A stretch of 37,304 nt of DNA from Clostridiaceae bacterium (GTDB lineage: Bacteria; Bacillota; Clostridia; Lachnospirales; Lachnospiraceae): assembly GCA_910575795.1 (NCBI GenBank), contig CAJTGE010000047.1, forward strand, positions 1 through 37,304. The letters are read 5' to 3'. Positions 28,687 through 35,570 of the stretch are shown here, piece by piece. Position numbers and translations under genes: made by a program. Each line of letters starts with the position of its first letter. The stretch's first letter is position 1. The notes under the pieces were generated by a model. The model did no database searches, was not told the DNA's origin, and saw nothing but the letters and a program-made list of their open reading frames with translations.

Positions 28687-29373
28687 ATGCAGGATGAAGT
28701 ACGCGAAAAATCGGTGGCTCTCACCATCAAGGTCGGCAAAGCAGGCGGCAGGCTGACCGCCGGCCTGCTGAAATGGGCCATTCGGAAGTATCTGGCGCAG
28801 GCCCAAAACCCCAAAATCCACCACGGCAAGCAGACCGTGAAGCAGCTTGTAAGCCAGGGCGCAGGTGTTCAAAACATCGAGATCACCGGCAAAAATATCA
28901 AGTCCTTTGAGCGTGTGGCGCGGAAATACGGGGTGGACTTTGCGCTGAAAAAAGACCCGGCGCAAGGGAAATACCTTGTCTTTTTCAAGGCACGGGACGC
29001 GGACGCGCTGAACGCCGCCTTTGCCGAGTATGCCGGGAAAAGCCTGAACCGCTCCGCGCAGAAGAAGCCGTCACTGTTAGAAGAAGCCGACCGGCCATTC
29101 CCAAAAGAAGAAGAACTGCGGGAAAAATCCGCCCGCTTAAACCAGCTTAACCGGGAGCTGTCCAGACCGGACAAAAAGGAGGATGAGCAGGAGCAGGAGG
29201 TTGAAGAAAGCCCTGATTTGGAGGACGCCGGAGAACCCGCGCCGGTTGTGCCGATGCCCGCTGCGGCGGCTGGCCATAAACCCTCTATCCGTCAGGCACT
29301 CCGTAACTATGAACCGCCCGCGCCGGTACAGTCCGGCATGGAGCGCACCCCGCGAAAGGAGGCGGTGCTGTGA
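28687..29373 (+). CDS. PcfB-family (DUF3801) conjugation protein
   Basis: A 228-aa protein. VREKSVALTIKVGKAGGRLT, AGLLKWAIRKYLAQAQNPKI and HHGKQTVKQLVSQGAGVQNI make the PcfB/DUF3801 core, which in conjugative elements is encoded directly before the VirD4-like coupling protein and joins the relaxosome. The C-terminal 90 residues are charged and Pro-rich, likely disordered. In this element no coupling-protein gene follows; MobC comes next instead. AGAGGAGG precedes the ATG. Confidence 0.85.
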   Translation: MQDEVREKSVALTIKVGKAGGRLTAGLLKWAIRKYLAQAQNPKIHHGKQTVKQLVSQGAGVQNIEITGKNIKSFERVARKYGVDFALKKDPAQGKYLVFFKARDADALNAAFAEYAGKSLNRSAQKKPSLLEEADRPFPKEEELREKSARLNQLNRELSRPDKKEDEQEQEVEESPDLEDAGEPAPVVPMPAAAAGHKPSIRQALRNYEPPAPVQSGMERTPRKEAVL

Positions 29374-29708
29374 GGGCAAAGGAGGGGCGCACGGTGGGGC
29401 TGTTCACCAAAGTTTCCCCGGAAGAAAAGGCGGCGATTGACCGCAAAATGGAACTGCTGGGGACTTCCAACCTGCGGGCATACCTGCGGAAAATGGCGGT
29501 GGACGGCTACATTGTGCAGCTTGACATGGGCGCGGTGCTGGAACTGGTAAAGCTGCTGCGCTCCGTTTCCAGCAACGTCAACCAGATCGCCCGCCGCTGC
29601 AACAGCACCCACAACCTGTATGAGCAGGATGTGGAGGACTTGCGGCAGGGCTACGCTGAAATCTGGCAGGGCGTGAGCGACCTGCTGAAGAAATTTGAAG
29701 CACTGTAA
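29370..29708 (+). CDS. mobC: MobC-family relaxosome accessory protein
   Basis: A 112-aa DNA-binding helper of the relaxase. GLFTKVSPEEKAAIDRKMEL, LLGTSNLRAYLRKMAVDGYI (ribbon-helix-helix like) and then LVKLLRSVSSNVNQIARRCN, the MobC signature SxNxNQIAR. It melts or marks oriT. GTG 29370 overlaps the stop of the PcfB gene; AGGAGG stands 7 nt upstream. A strong terminator follows at 29715. Confidence 0.9.
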   Translation: MRAKEGRTVGLFTKVSPEEKAAIDRKMELLGTSNLRAYLRKMAVDGYIVQLDMGAVLELVKLLRSVSSNVNQIARRCNSTHNLYEQDVEDLRQGYAEIWQGVSDLLKKFEAL

Positions 29709-29714
29709 ACAACT

Positions 29715-29758
29715 GCGGCGGGAGCGATTTTTCTTTTGCTCCCGCCGCTTATTTTTAT
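29715..29758 (+). terminator. Intrinsic terminator or attenuator after mobC
   Basis: Perfect 11-bp stem GCGGCGGGAGC / GCTCCCGCCGC with a T-rich loop, followed by TTATTTTTATAT. It lies 17 nt before the ribosome site of the next gene, so it may attenuate rather than end the operon. Confidence 0.85.
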
Positions 29759-29774
29759 ATCTGGAGGTGATTAC

Positions 29775-30733
29775 TTGGCAGGCGTAACCAAAGAACAGAT
29801 TGCAAAAGCAAAGGAATGGGACTTGCTCTCTTATTTGCAGGCTTATGAGCCGCAGGAACTGAAAAAAAGCGGCCCCCGCGAATACTGCACCAGAACCCAT
29901 GACAGCTTAAAAATCTCCAACGGGAAATGGTGCTGGAACAGCCGGGGCATCGGCGGGCGCACGGCGCTTGATTATCTGATCAAGGTGCGCGGCATGGACT
30001 TTGTGGGCGCGGTGGAAGCCCTGTGCGGGTACTCTACTCTGCGCCGCCGCCCGTAAAGCAGACGTTCACAAAAACCACGAAGCCGCAAAAGCCGTTTAAG
30101 CTGCCCGAAGCCAGCCGGTGCGCGTCCGCCGTGGTGGGCTATTTGCAGGATCGCGGCATTGACCCGGAACTGCTTGGCGTGTGCATGGAAGCCGGGATTT
30201 TATACGAAAGCCGCCGGTATCAGAACTGCGTCTTTGTGGGGCGCGATATGCAGGGGAACGCCCGCGCTGCCAGCCTGCGGGGGACGCGGGACGGCTTCCG
30301 TATGGATGTGGAGGGAAGCGACAAACGGTACAGCTTCTGCCTGCCCGCCAGCCGCCCGGACTGTCCCCGGCTGGCGGTGGCGGAAAGCCCCATTGACGCG
30401 CTCTCCCTCGCCACGCTGGTGAAGCTGTCCGGCGGCGAACCACGGGACAGCCACTACTTATCCCTGGGCGGAACCGGCCCCCGCGCCCTGATGCAGTTTC
30501 TCCACGACCACCCTCATGTTACACAGATCAGCTTGTGCCTGGACAACGACAAGGCCGGCTTGAAAGGTATCGAACGGCTCACGCAGGAAATCCAGAACGA
30601 CACGGAACTTTCTGGGCGGGTAAAACTGGTTTACCCCAACCCACCGAAGCTGGGCAAAGACTACAACGAGTTTCTCTGCATCCACGTGAAAGCGGCACGG
30701 ACGGCACAGCGGCAGCGGGACGGGGCGCGGTAA
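29775..30733 (+). pseudogene. CHC2 zinc-finger/TOPRIM primase-like gene, split by a 5-bp duplication
   Basis: Two frames that should be one gene of about 318 residues. Frame 1 (TTG 29775, GGAGGTG upstream) has KAKEWDLLSYLQAYEPQELK, a DUF3991/CHC2-like start with YCTRTHDSLKISNGKWCWNS, and ends LCGYSTLRRRP. Frame 2 (30040 on) goes SAPPPVKQTFTKTTKPQKPF and then a DUF3991-TOPRIM part: VVGYLQDRGIDPELLGVC, VAESPIDALSLATL (TOPRIM Glu) and ISLCLDNDKAGLKGIERL (DxD). TACTC is present twice in tandem at 30030-30039; removing one joins the frames as LCGYSAPPPVKQ. These proteins probably act as primases or nickases for the transferred strand. Confidence 0.85.
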
Positions 30734-30735
30734 TG

Positions 30736-30978
30736 CTATTTAATTTCCGGCTCTAAATTTTCAAATTCGGGCGCATCGAAAAAATCTATCAGCGTCATAT
30801 CCAAACCGTCACATATTTTCTTGATGGTTGAAATTTTCGGGTCGGTACTCTTGCCATACAAGATGTTTTTGACGGAGGATGGCGGCAGCGCCGACATCGT
30901 AGCCAGTTTGTTAATGGTAATGCTGCGCTCCGCACATAAACGGAGTATCCGGGTCTTAATCGCTGAAATCGTATCCAT
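30736..30978 (-). CDS. XRE-family regulator of the mobile element (80 aa)
   Basis: MDTISAIKTRILRLCAERSI, then TINKLATMSALPPSSVKNIL and YGKSTDPKISTIKKICDGLD, a complete XRE helix-turn-helix with the family tail DMTLIDFFD. It runs against the mobilization genes, ends 2 nt after the TOPRIM gene, and is divergent from the relaxase, whose promoter it probably represses. Such an inserted minus-strand regulator is common in Tn1549-type mobilizable elements. Confidence 0.88.
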   Translation of the reverse strand: MDTISAIKTRILRLCAERSITINKLATMSALPPSSVKNILYGKSTDPKISTIKKICDGLDMTLIDFFDAPEFENLEPEIK

Positions 30979-31022
30979 AGCTGTATCCTGCCCCCTTTTT
31001 TATCAAGCATACAAAATATGGC

Positions 31023-31051
31023 TTGCAAAAGTAGGCTACCCATGCTACTAT
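31023..31051 (+). promoter_or_regulatory. Relaxase promoter with TAGGCTA half-sites
   Basis: TTGCAA, 17-bp spacer, TACTAT. The spacer holds GTAGGCTACC, and TAGGCTATGGATAGCC follows right after (about 31052-31067), giving two near-palindromic TAGGCTA sites, likely bound by the adjacent XRE protein. Confidence 0.75.
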
Positions 31052-31088
31052 TTAGGCTATGGATAGCCTTTTTAGAAAGGAGGAACCT

Positions 31089-32501
31089 TTGGCTATTTCC
31101 AACATTTTACCACGAAAGATTATGAAAAACCGCACCCGTCAGCAGTCAATGGCAGAACGCCACGACTATGACCAGGAAGAAGAAAAGACAGACGGCGGCG
31201 AACTGGTTTCCTCCTATATGTGCAGCCCGGAAACTGCCGCCGAAGAATTTGAAATCAGCAAAAAACTGTACGCCCAGCTTACCGGGCGCAGCCAGTCAGA
31301 AAAGCACGACATTATTATGTACCGCATTATCCAGTCATTCAAGCCCGATGAAGTCAGCCCGGAGGAGGCGCACAAAATCGGCTGCGAGCTGGCGATGAAA
31401 TTTACCGGCGGGCAGCATCAGTTTGTGGTGGCCACCCACACGGATAAGCGGCATATCCATACCCACATTGAATTTAACAGCACCAACCTAAACTGTGACG
31501 CAAAATTCCAGAACGTGAAAAACTCCGCTTTTATCCTGCGGCGCATGAACGATGAACTGTGCCGCGCCCACGGCCTTTCGGTGATTGAGAATCCGAAGAA
31601 AAAAGCCAAGTCCCAAAAGGAAATGGCGGCGGCGCAGTATGGCATCAGCCACAAGAAGCAGTTACAGCAGACCATTGACAAGGTGCTGCCGGAGTGCAAT
31701 CATTATGAGGAGTTTCTGGCAAAGATGCGGGCTGAGGGATATGAGGTTGTGGACGGCAAAAATCCCGGCTTCCGTCTGCCCGGATGGGAGCGCCCTGCAA
31801 GGGTGAACCGGCTGGGCGGCGATTATACCAAGACCGCCCTGCGCGCCAGAATTACCAGCCAGAACGGGCGTTTGGCGGCAGGAAAAACAGCGCCGAAGCG
31901 AACCGGCAGAAAGGTCAATCTCCTGATTGACATTCAGGCGAAACTTGCCGCCGGAAAAGGCGCAGGCTATGAACGCTGGGCGAAAATTTTCAACCTGAAA
32001 GAAGCGGCGAAAACACTGAATTTCCTGATGGAAAACGGACTGGCCGATTATGATGAACTGGCGCTTCGGGCAGCGCAGGCCGAGGACGGTTTCAATGCGG
32101 CTTCACAAAAAATCAAACAGTTGGAAGCGCGGATGTCAGGCGTGGCAAAGTTAAAAACCCACATCATCCAGTATTCCAAAACGCGGGAAGTCTACGCGGC
32201 TTATAAGAAGTCCCGCCACAAGAAAGAATTTCTCGCGGAGCATGGCGCGGAGATTGCCCAGCATGAAGCCGCGAAGAAAGCCTTTGACGCTCTGGACGGC
32301 AAGGCCATTCCCAAAGTAGCGCAGCTTTCAGCAGAATATACCGCGCTGCTGGAAGAAAAACGGGAACAGTACGAACAGTACAAGGCGCTGCGGCAGGATA
32401 TGATTACCTACCAGACCGCACTCCGCAACGTGGATAAGATTTTAGGATTGGAACCGCCAGAGCAGGCGCAGGAAAAAGAACAGCCCAAACCGGAACGGTG
32501 A
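31089..32501 (+). CDS. MobP-type relaxase (MobA/VirD2 family)
   Basis: A 470-aa nicking enzyme that starts strand transfer at oriT. The N-terminal relaxase domain carries the three motifs: ELVSSYMCSPETAAEEF (nucleophile Tyr region), a helix with EEAHKIGCELAMKFTGGQHQ, and the metal-binding triad HTDKRHIHTHIEFNSTNL. From about residue 290 to the end it is helical with coiled-coil character (LEARMSGVAKLKTHIIQYSK) and a Gln/Glu/Pro tail. TTG 31089 is preferred because AAAGGAGG lies 6 nt upstream; the ATG at 31059 overlaps the promoter operator. Length is typical for element relaxases. It needs a coupling protein and channel supplied in trans. Confidence 0.93.
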   Translation: MAISNILPRKIMKNRTRQQSMAERHDYDQEEEKTDGGELVSSYMCSPETAAEEFEISKKLYAQLTGRSQSEKHDIIMYRIIQSFKPDEVSPEEAHKIGCELAMKFTGGQHQFVVATHTDKRHIHTHIEFNSTNLNCDAKFQNVKNSAFILRRMNDELCRAHGLSVIENPKKKAKSQKEMAAAQYGISHKKQLQQTIDKVLPECNHYEEFLAKMRAEGYEVVDGKNPGFRLPGWERPARVNRLGGDYTKTALRARITSQNGRLAAGKTAPKRTGRKVNLLIDIQAKLAAGKGAGYERWAKIFNLKEAAKTLNFLMENGLADYDELALRAAQAEDGFNAASQKIKQLEARMSGVAKLKTHIIQYSKTREVYAAYKKSRHKKEFLAEHGAEIAQHEAAKKAFDALDGKAIPKVAQLSAEYTALLEEKREQYEQYKALRQDMITYQTALRNVDKILGLEPPEQAQEKEQPKPER

Positions 32502-32507
32502 CGCAAA

Positions 32508-32548
32508 AGTGCCGCCCCTTTCCAACCGGGACGGCACTACTTTTTTTG
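32508..32548. terminator. Bidirectional terminator between relaxase and XRE gene
   Basis: Stem AGTGCCG / CGGCACT with inner CCC/GGG pairs, followed by ACTTTTTTTG on the plus strand and flanked by AAAA on the other side, so it can serve both convergent transcripts. Confidence 0.85.
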
Positions 32549-32755
32549 AATATCTTCATCGGGGACATACTCCGCAATGTCCCCCAGGCCGCAATGTAAA
32601 GCGGCGCACAATTTGTTTAAGGTTTTTGTTTCCATATTTTCATTTGCCCGCAGCCGCCGGATGGTCTTGCTGTCGATGCCGCACTTCTCTCTTAGCTGGT
32701 AGGTTGACACATCCTGTGCCTGCATAACCGTCCATAATTTATCGAACACTATCAT
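32537..32755 (-). CDS. XRE-family regulator (72 aa)
   Basis: MIVFDKLWTVMQAQDVSTYQ, helix-turn-helix LREKCGIDSKTIRRLRANEN, then METKTLNKLCAALHCGLGDI, a Cro-like XRE protein. Its 3' end forms part of the shared terminator. It is divergent from the 32902 gene, with a perfect 13-bp inverted repeat in the gap that is likely its operator. Confidence 0.87.
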   Translation of the reverse strand: MIVFDKLWTVMQAQDVSTYQLREKCGIDSKTIRRLRANENMETKTLNKLCAALHCGLGDIAEYVPDEDIQKK

Positions 32756-32783
32756 AAAAGCACCCCCGTTTGACGTTTATTAG

Positions 32784-32828
32784 TATGGGGGTTATAATCT
32801 TTTTTATTAAGGGGATATAACCCCCATA
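32784..32828. promoter_or_regulatory. Inverted-repeat operator TATGGGGGTTATA
   Basis: TATGGGGGTTATA (32784-32796) and its exact inverse TATAACCCCCATA (32816-32828), 19 nt apart, between two divergent genes. Probable binding site of the XRE protein at 32537-32755, controlling both directions. Confidence 0.75.
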
Positions 32829-32901
32829 TTCATATTGGACGGTTCAATTTGTTTCGCTGCCAAGGGACTGCTTTTTCAAATCCAAGAAAGGTTGTGGCAT
32901 T

Positions 32902-33318
32902 ATGATTTATACAGATGAAGTAAGAAAAAAGCTGGACGCGATTTTGAAAGCGTTTGGGGAATACATTGATGGGCAGAACTATTTTGATATAGTCTACTCA
33001 AAGAAAATCGGCTATGTCTGGATTTTAGCTGAATGTCCCGGCGATGCCGGCGCGGTGCTGCTGGATACGCCGGAGAAAATGCTTGACCAACTGTTTAACG
33101 AGGTTATCAACGATGTGGTCAATGCGGATGAAAACAAGACGCATATCCTTAACGCTCTCACTCTTTCCGAGTGGGAGGAATGCGAAGTCCGCCGCCGGAT
33201 TGCAATACTGTTGGAGCCGCTTGCCGAGGACAAAGACTGCTATCTGCAATTCATGGACAGATACCTGAAAGCCTATCAGAAAAACAACGGATATATCGGG
33301 GAGCCGGACGAACTTTGA
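32902..33318 (+). CDS. Hypothetical mobile-element protein (138 aa)
   Basis: MIYTDEVRKKLDAILKAFGE, then YFDIVYSKKIGYVWILAECP, an alpha/beta start, followed by a helical half (LDQLFNEVINDVVNADENKT). Acidic overall. Seen as a small partner gene in clostridial elements, but I cannot name a family. GAAAGG precedes the ATG. It starts the short operon 32902-33746 whose last gene is a SymE-like toxin. Confidence 0.6.
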   Translation: MIYTDEVRKKLDAILKAFGEYIDGQNYFDIVYSKKIGYVWILAECPGDAGAVLLDTPEKMLDQLFNEVINDVVNADENKTHILNALTLSEWEECEVRRRIAILLEPLAEDKDCYLQFMDRYLKAYQKNNGYIGEPDEL

Positions 33319-33387
33319 ATTGCAAAAGTGAATTGATTTATTTTAAGTATCAGCCAATAAACTATAAAATACGAAAGGGGAACAGAA

Positions 33388-33576
33388 ATGGAACTGAACT
33401 ATTTTAGGGACAGGCTTTTTGATTTACTGAATGACAGCGAGGGGATGGGGATTACCGACCTGAACACAGACGAGCGGAACGGATTACTTACTGTCATGAC
33501 TGACGACGGGAATGTATTTGAAATCGTATGCCAGCAGGCAACGGGAAAGGGGGACGGATGGATGACCGCAAGCTGA
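33388..33576 (+). CDS. Small mobile-element protein (62 aa)
   Basis: MELNYFRDRLFDLLNDSEGM then GITDLNTDERNGLLTVMTDD and GNVFEIVCQQ: a helix followed by a beta-hairpin, a small fold of unknown role. AAAGGGG precedes the ATG. Its end overlaps the SymE-like gene by 19 nt, so the two are co-translated; it might be an immunity or partner protein, but that is only inferred from coupling. Confidence 0.6.
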   Translation: MELNYFRDRLFDLLNDSEGMGITDLNTDERNGLLTVMTDDGNVFEIVCQQATGKGDGWMTAS

Positions 33577-33746
33577 CTGTATGTTACGGGCGTGGCAATT
33601 ACAAGCAGGCTCCGCCACAGATTCTTTTACAAGGTAAATGGCTGGAACAGACCGGATTTTCCGCTGGGGATAAAATCATCGTGAAATGCCAGCAGGGACA
33701 GCTTATCATCACAAAGAACGGAACAAAGAAAGATTCAGAGGAATAA
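33558..33746 (+). CDS. SymE-like small toxin
   Basis: A 62-aa SymE/AbrB-fold protein: MDDRKLTVCYGRGNYKQAPP, QILLQGKWLEQTGFSAGDKI and IVKCQQGQLIITKNG. The LxGxWLxxxGFxxGxxIxVxxxxGxLxI pattern is the SymE_toxin signature. E. coli SymE is an SOS-induced toxin held down by the antisense RNA SymR; element-borne homologues are widespread and mostly untested. ATG 33558 is chosen because GGGGGACGG lies just upstream. A hairpin-rich non-coding region begins 30 nt after the stop. Confidence 0.82.
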   Translation: MDDRKLTVCYGRGNYKQAPPQILLQGKWLEQTGFSAGDKIIVKCQQGQLIITKNGTKKDSEE

Positions 33747-33776
33747 AATTTTCTGTCAATCTCGGAAACCTCCTAA

Positions 33777-33946
33777 CGGCGCAAAATGCGCCGCCCCTCT
33801 CCTGCGCGGATGTGCAGGAGGAAGCGACCGCAGGGAGCGCAAAGCCACGCCGATAGGCGTGTTCGGTCGGACGCGCAGGCGGACGCCTGGGGCTTGGGGG
33901 AACCCCAACAAGCGAGCCGGAATATCCCAAAAGGATATTCCGGCTC
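33777..33946. other. Dense run of hairpins, candidate oriT or structured RNA
   Basis: In 170 bp: CGGCGC/GCGCCG (33777-33793), CTCCTGC/GCAGGAG (33799-33820), CACGCC-gata-GGCGTG (33846-33861), CAGGCG/CGCCTG (about 33878-33890), GGGG/CCCC (about 33896-33906) and a 14-bp perfect stem GAGCCGGAATATCC / GGATATTCCGGCTC (33914-33946). No ORF is convincing. Positions at the end of the transfer region favour an origin of transfer or element end; an antisense RNA to the SymE-like gene is also possible. Confidence 0.5.
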
Positions 33947-34003
33947 ATTGCTTGCCTACGGTAGCTGAACATTCAAAAGACAAAATGCGTGAATACACTT
34001 TCT

Positions 34004-34675
34004 CTAATAATGTGTTGACAGCAATTTGAATTGATTTTTTTCAAACTCTAAAAGCCCCTCATCACGCATTTTACAAAGTTCATTTGACATGGCACTGCGA
34101 TCAACTGAAAGAAAATCTGCAAGTTGCTGACGGTTAAAAGGAATTGTAAAGCTTACACTATTCTGCTTTTTCGATTCTTCTGATAAATAGGAAATCAATT
34201 TATCCCGTGTAGTTCGTTTGGACATATGGCCAAGTTTCCGTACAAGATTTCTATTTTTTTCAGAAATTGAGAAAAACATATTCTGTATGACCAATGTATG
34301 AAAATGACAGGCTGCTGAGCAGACTGTAATAATCCGCCTTACATTAAAAAAGATGACTACACTGTTTTCTACTGCAACAATATCATTGGGAAACGCCCCG
34401 CTTTCAGGTGAAGCATACGCCTCTCCAAATGTTTCACCTACGCCGATTTTTCCAAGGATGCTGCGATTGCCCCAATAATCATCTGTCTGGATATAAAGGC
34501 TCCCCTCGATTAAAACAATAATGTCGCTTAAATGTTCCCCTTGCCGTAAAACATATTCTCCTTTTTTATATGTGCAGGGTTTTGCTCCAAGGCAGGAAAT
34601 CATGGATGCAATTTCATCATCACCAACCCCGGCAAATAGCTTTGTTCTTTTAAGAACAGAAATATATTTTTTCAT
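34004..34675 (-). CDS. Crp/Fnr-family transcription regulator
   Basis: A 223-aa regulator. N-terminal cyclic-nucleotide-binding-like beta barrel (YVLRQGEHLSDIIVLIEGSL and GVGETFGEAYA), long dimer helix, and C-terminal winged helix SFTIPFNRQQLADFLSVDRS plus AMSNELCKMRDEGLLEFEKN. It lacks the usual N-terminal Cys cluster of Fnr, though it has Cys27, Cys34 and further Cys residues, so a haem or other sensor is possible, as in HcpR-type regulators. It is divergent from the ferredoxin-hcp operon and very likely controls it in response to NO or nitrite stress. Confidence 0.9.
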   Translation of the reverse strand: MKKYISVLKRTKLFAGVGDDEIASMISCLGAKPCTYKKGEYVLRQGEHLSDIIVLIEGSLYIQTDDYWGNRSILGKIGVGETFGEAYASPESGAFPNDIVAVENSVVIFFNVRRIITVCSAACHFHTLVIQNMFFSISEKNRNLVRKLGHMSKRTTRDKLISYLSEESKKQNSVSFTIPFNRQQLADFLSVDRSAMSNELCKMRDEGLLEFEKNQFKLLSTHY

Positions 34676-34690
34676 AAAGCCTCATTTCTC

Positions 34691-34704
34691 GTTGTAAAAA
34701 CAAC
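34691..34704. promoter_or_regulatory. Crp/Fnr-type palindrome, site 1
   Basis: GTTGTAAAAACAAC, a perfect dyad (GTTGT-n4-ACAAC), 16 bp upstream of the regulator's start. Probable autoregulation site. Confidence 0.75.
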
Positions 34705-34787
34705 CGCTTTGTTTGAATTATTGTAATATAATCTCAACGTAATGTCAATGGGCTACCGATACGATGGTAATACCTTAAAGACGAAAT

Positions 34788-34801
34788 GTGATGAAAACAA
34801 C
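34788..34801. promoter_or_regulatory. Crp/Fnr-type palindrome, site 2
   Basis: GTGATGAAAACAAC, matching site 1 at 11 of 14 positions. It lies 56 bp before the ferredoxin start and just upstream of a CATAAT -10 candidate (34816-34821), a position suited to activation. Confidence 0.65.
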
Positions 34802-34856
34802 ACTTGCCACCCAAACATAATGTAAGCAATGTGTTTTCAATGGAAAGGAGCAAAAT

Positions 34857-35555
34857 ATGGTCAGAAAAATAATAAAAATTGATGAAGAAAAATGTATTGG
34901 CTGCGGTGCCTGTGCTGATGCCTGCCATGAAGGAGCCATTGAAATGATTGACGGCAAGGCACGGCTCACTCGTGAAGATTATTGTGACGGGCTTGGTGAC
35001 TGTTTGCCTGCATGTCCTGTGGATGCTATTGCTTTTGAAGAAAGGGAAGCGCCTGCATACGATGAAGGTGCCGTCCTGGCTGCTAAGAGTAAAAAACAAT
35101 CTGCTACGCTTCCTTGTGGCTGTCCTGGAACACAATCAAAGACCATTCACAGAGAAAGTCACACAGACAGTGTTTTTTCTGCACCAACAAACAGCCATCT
35201 CTCACAATGGCCTGTGCAGATCAAACTTGTCCCTGTGAATGCGCCTTACTTTGACAATGCTAATCTTTTGATAGCGGCAGATTGTACAGCTTATGCTTAC
35301 GGAAATTTCCACAACGAGTTTATCCGAAATCATATTACTCTTATTGGATGCCCAAAACTCGACGAGGGCGACTATACCGAAAAGCTGACTGCAATACTTT
35401 CAAACAATAATATTAAAAGTGTTACCGTTGTACGCATGGAAGTACCTTGCTGTGGCGGTATCGAAAACGCTGCAAAAAATGCTTTGCAAACAAGTGGCAA
35501 GTTCATTCCGTGGAGGATTGTTACGGTATCTACGGACGGAAAAATATTAGATTAA
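34857..35555 (+). CDS. 4Fe-4S ferredoxin-domain protein partnered with Hcp
   Basis: A 232-aa protein. The N-terminus has two iron-sulphur motifs: KCIGCGACADACHEGAI, a full CxxCxxCxxxC, and YCDGLGDCLPACPVDAI, in which one Cys is spaced differently, usual for this family. A linker with CGCPG follows, then an alpha/beta C-terminal domain (LLIAADCTAYAYGNFHNEFI and MEVPCCGGIENAAKNALQTS) with more Cys residues, probably redox active. It most likely passes electrons to Hcp, which starts 15 nt downstream. AAAGGAG precedes the ATG. Confidence 0.9.
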   Translation: MVRKIIKIDEEKCIGCGACADACHEGAIEMIDGKARLTREDYCDGLGDCLPACPVDAIAFEEREAPAYDEGAVLAAKSKKQSATLPCGCPGTQSKTIHRESHTDSVFSAPTNSHLSQWPVQIKLVPVNAPYFDNANLLIAADCTAYAYGNFHNEFIRNHITLIGCPKLDEGDYTEKLTAILSNNNIKSVTVVRMEVPCCGGIENAAKNALQTSGKFIPWRIVTVSTDGKILD

Positions 35556-35570
35556 ACGGAGGAAAGAAAG

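Noticed and set aside
29775..30733. Programmed ribosomal frameshift in the TOPRIM gene
   Set aside because: No slippery heptamer or stimulating hairpin near 30030; a 5-bp tandem duplication explains the shift exactly.
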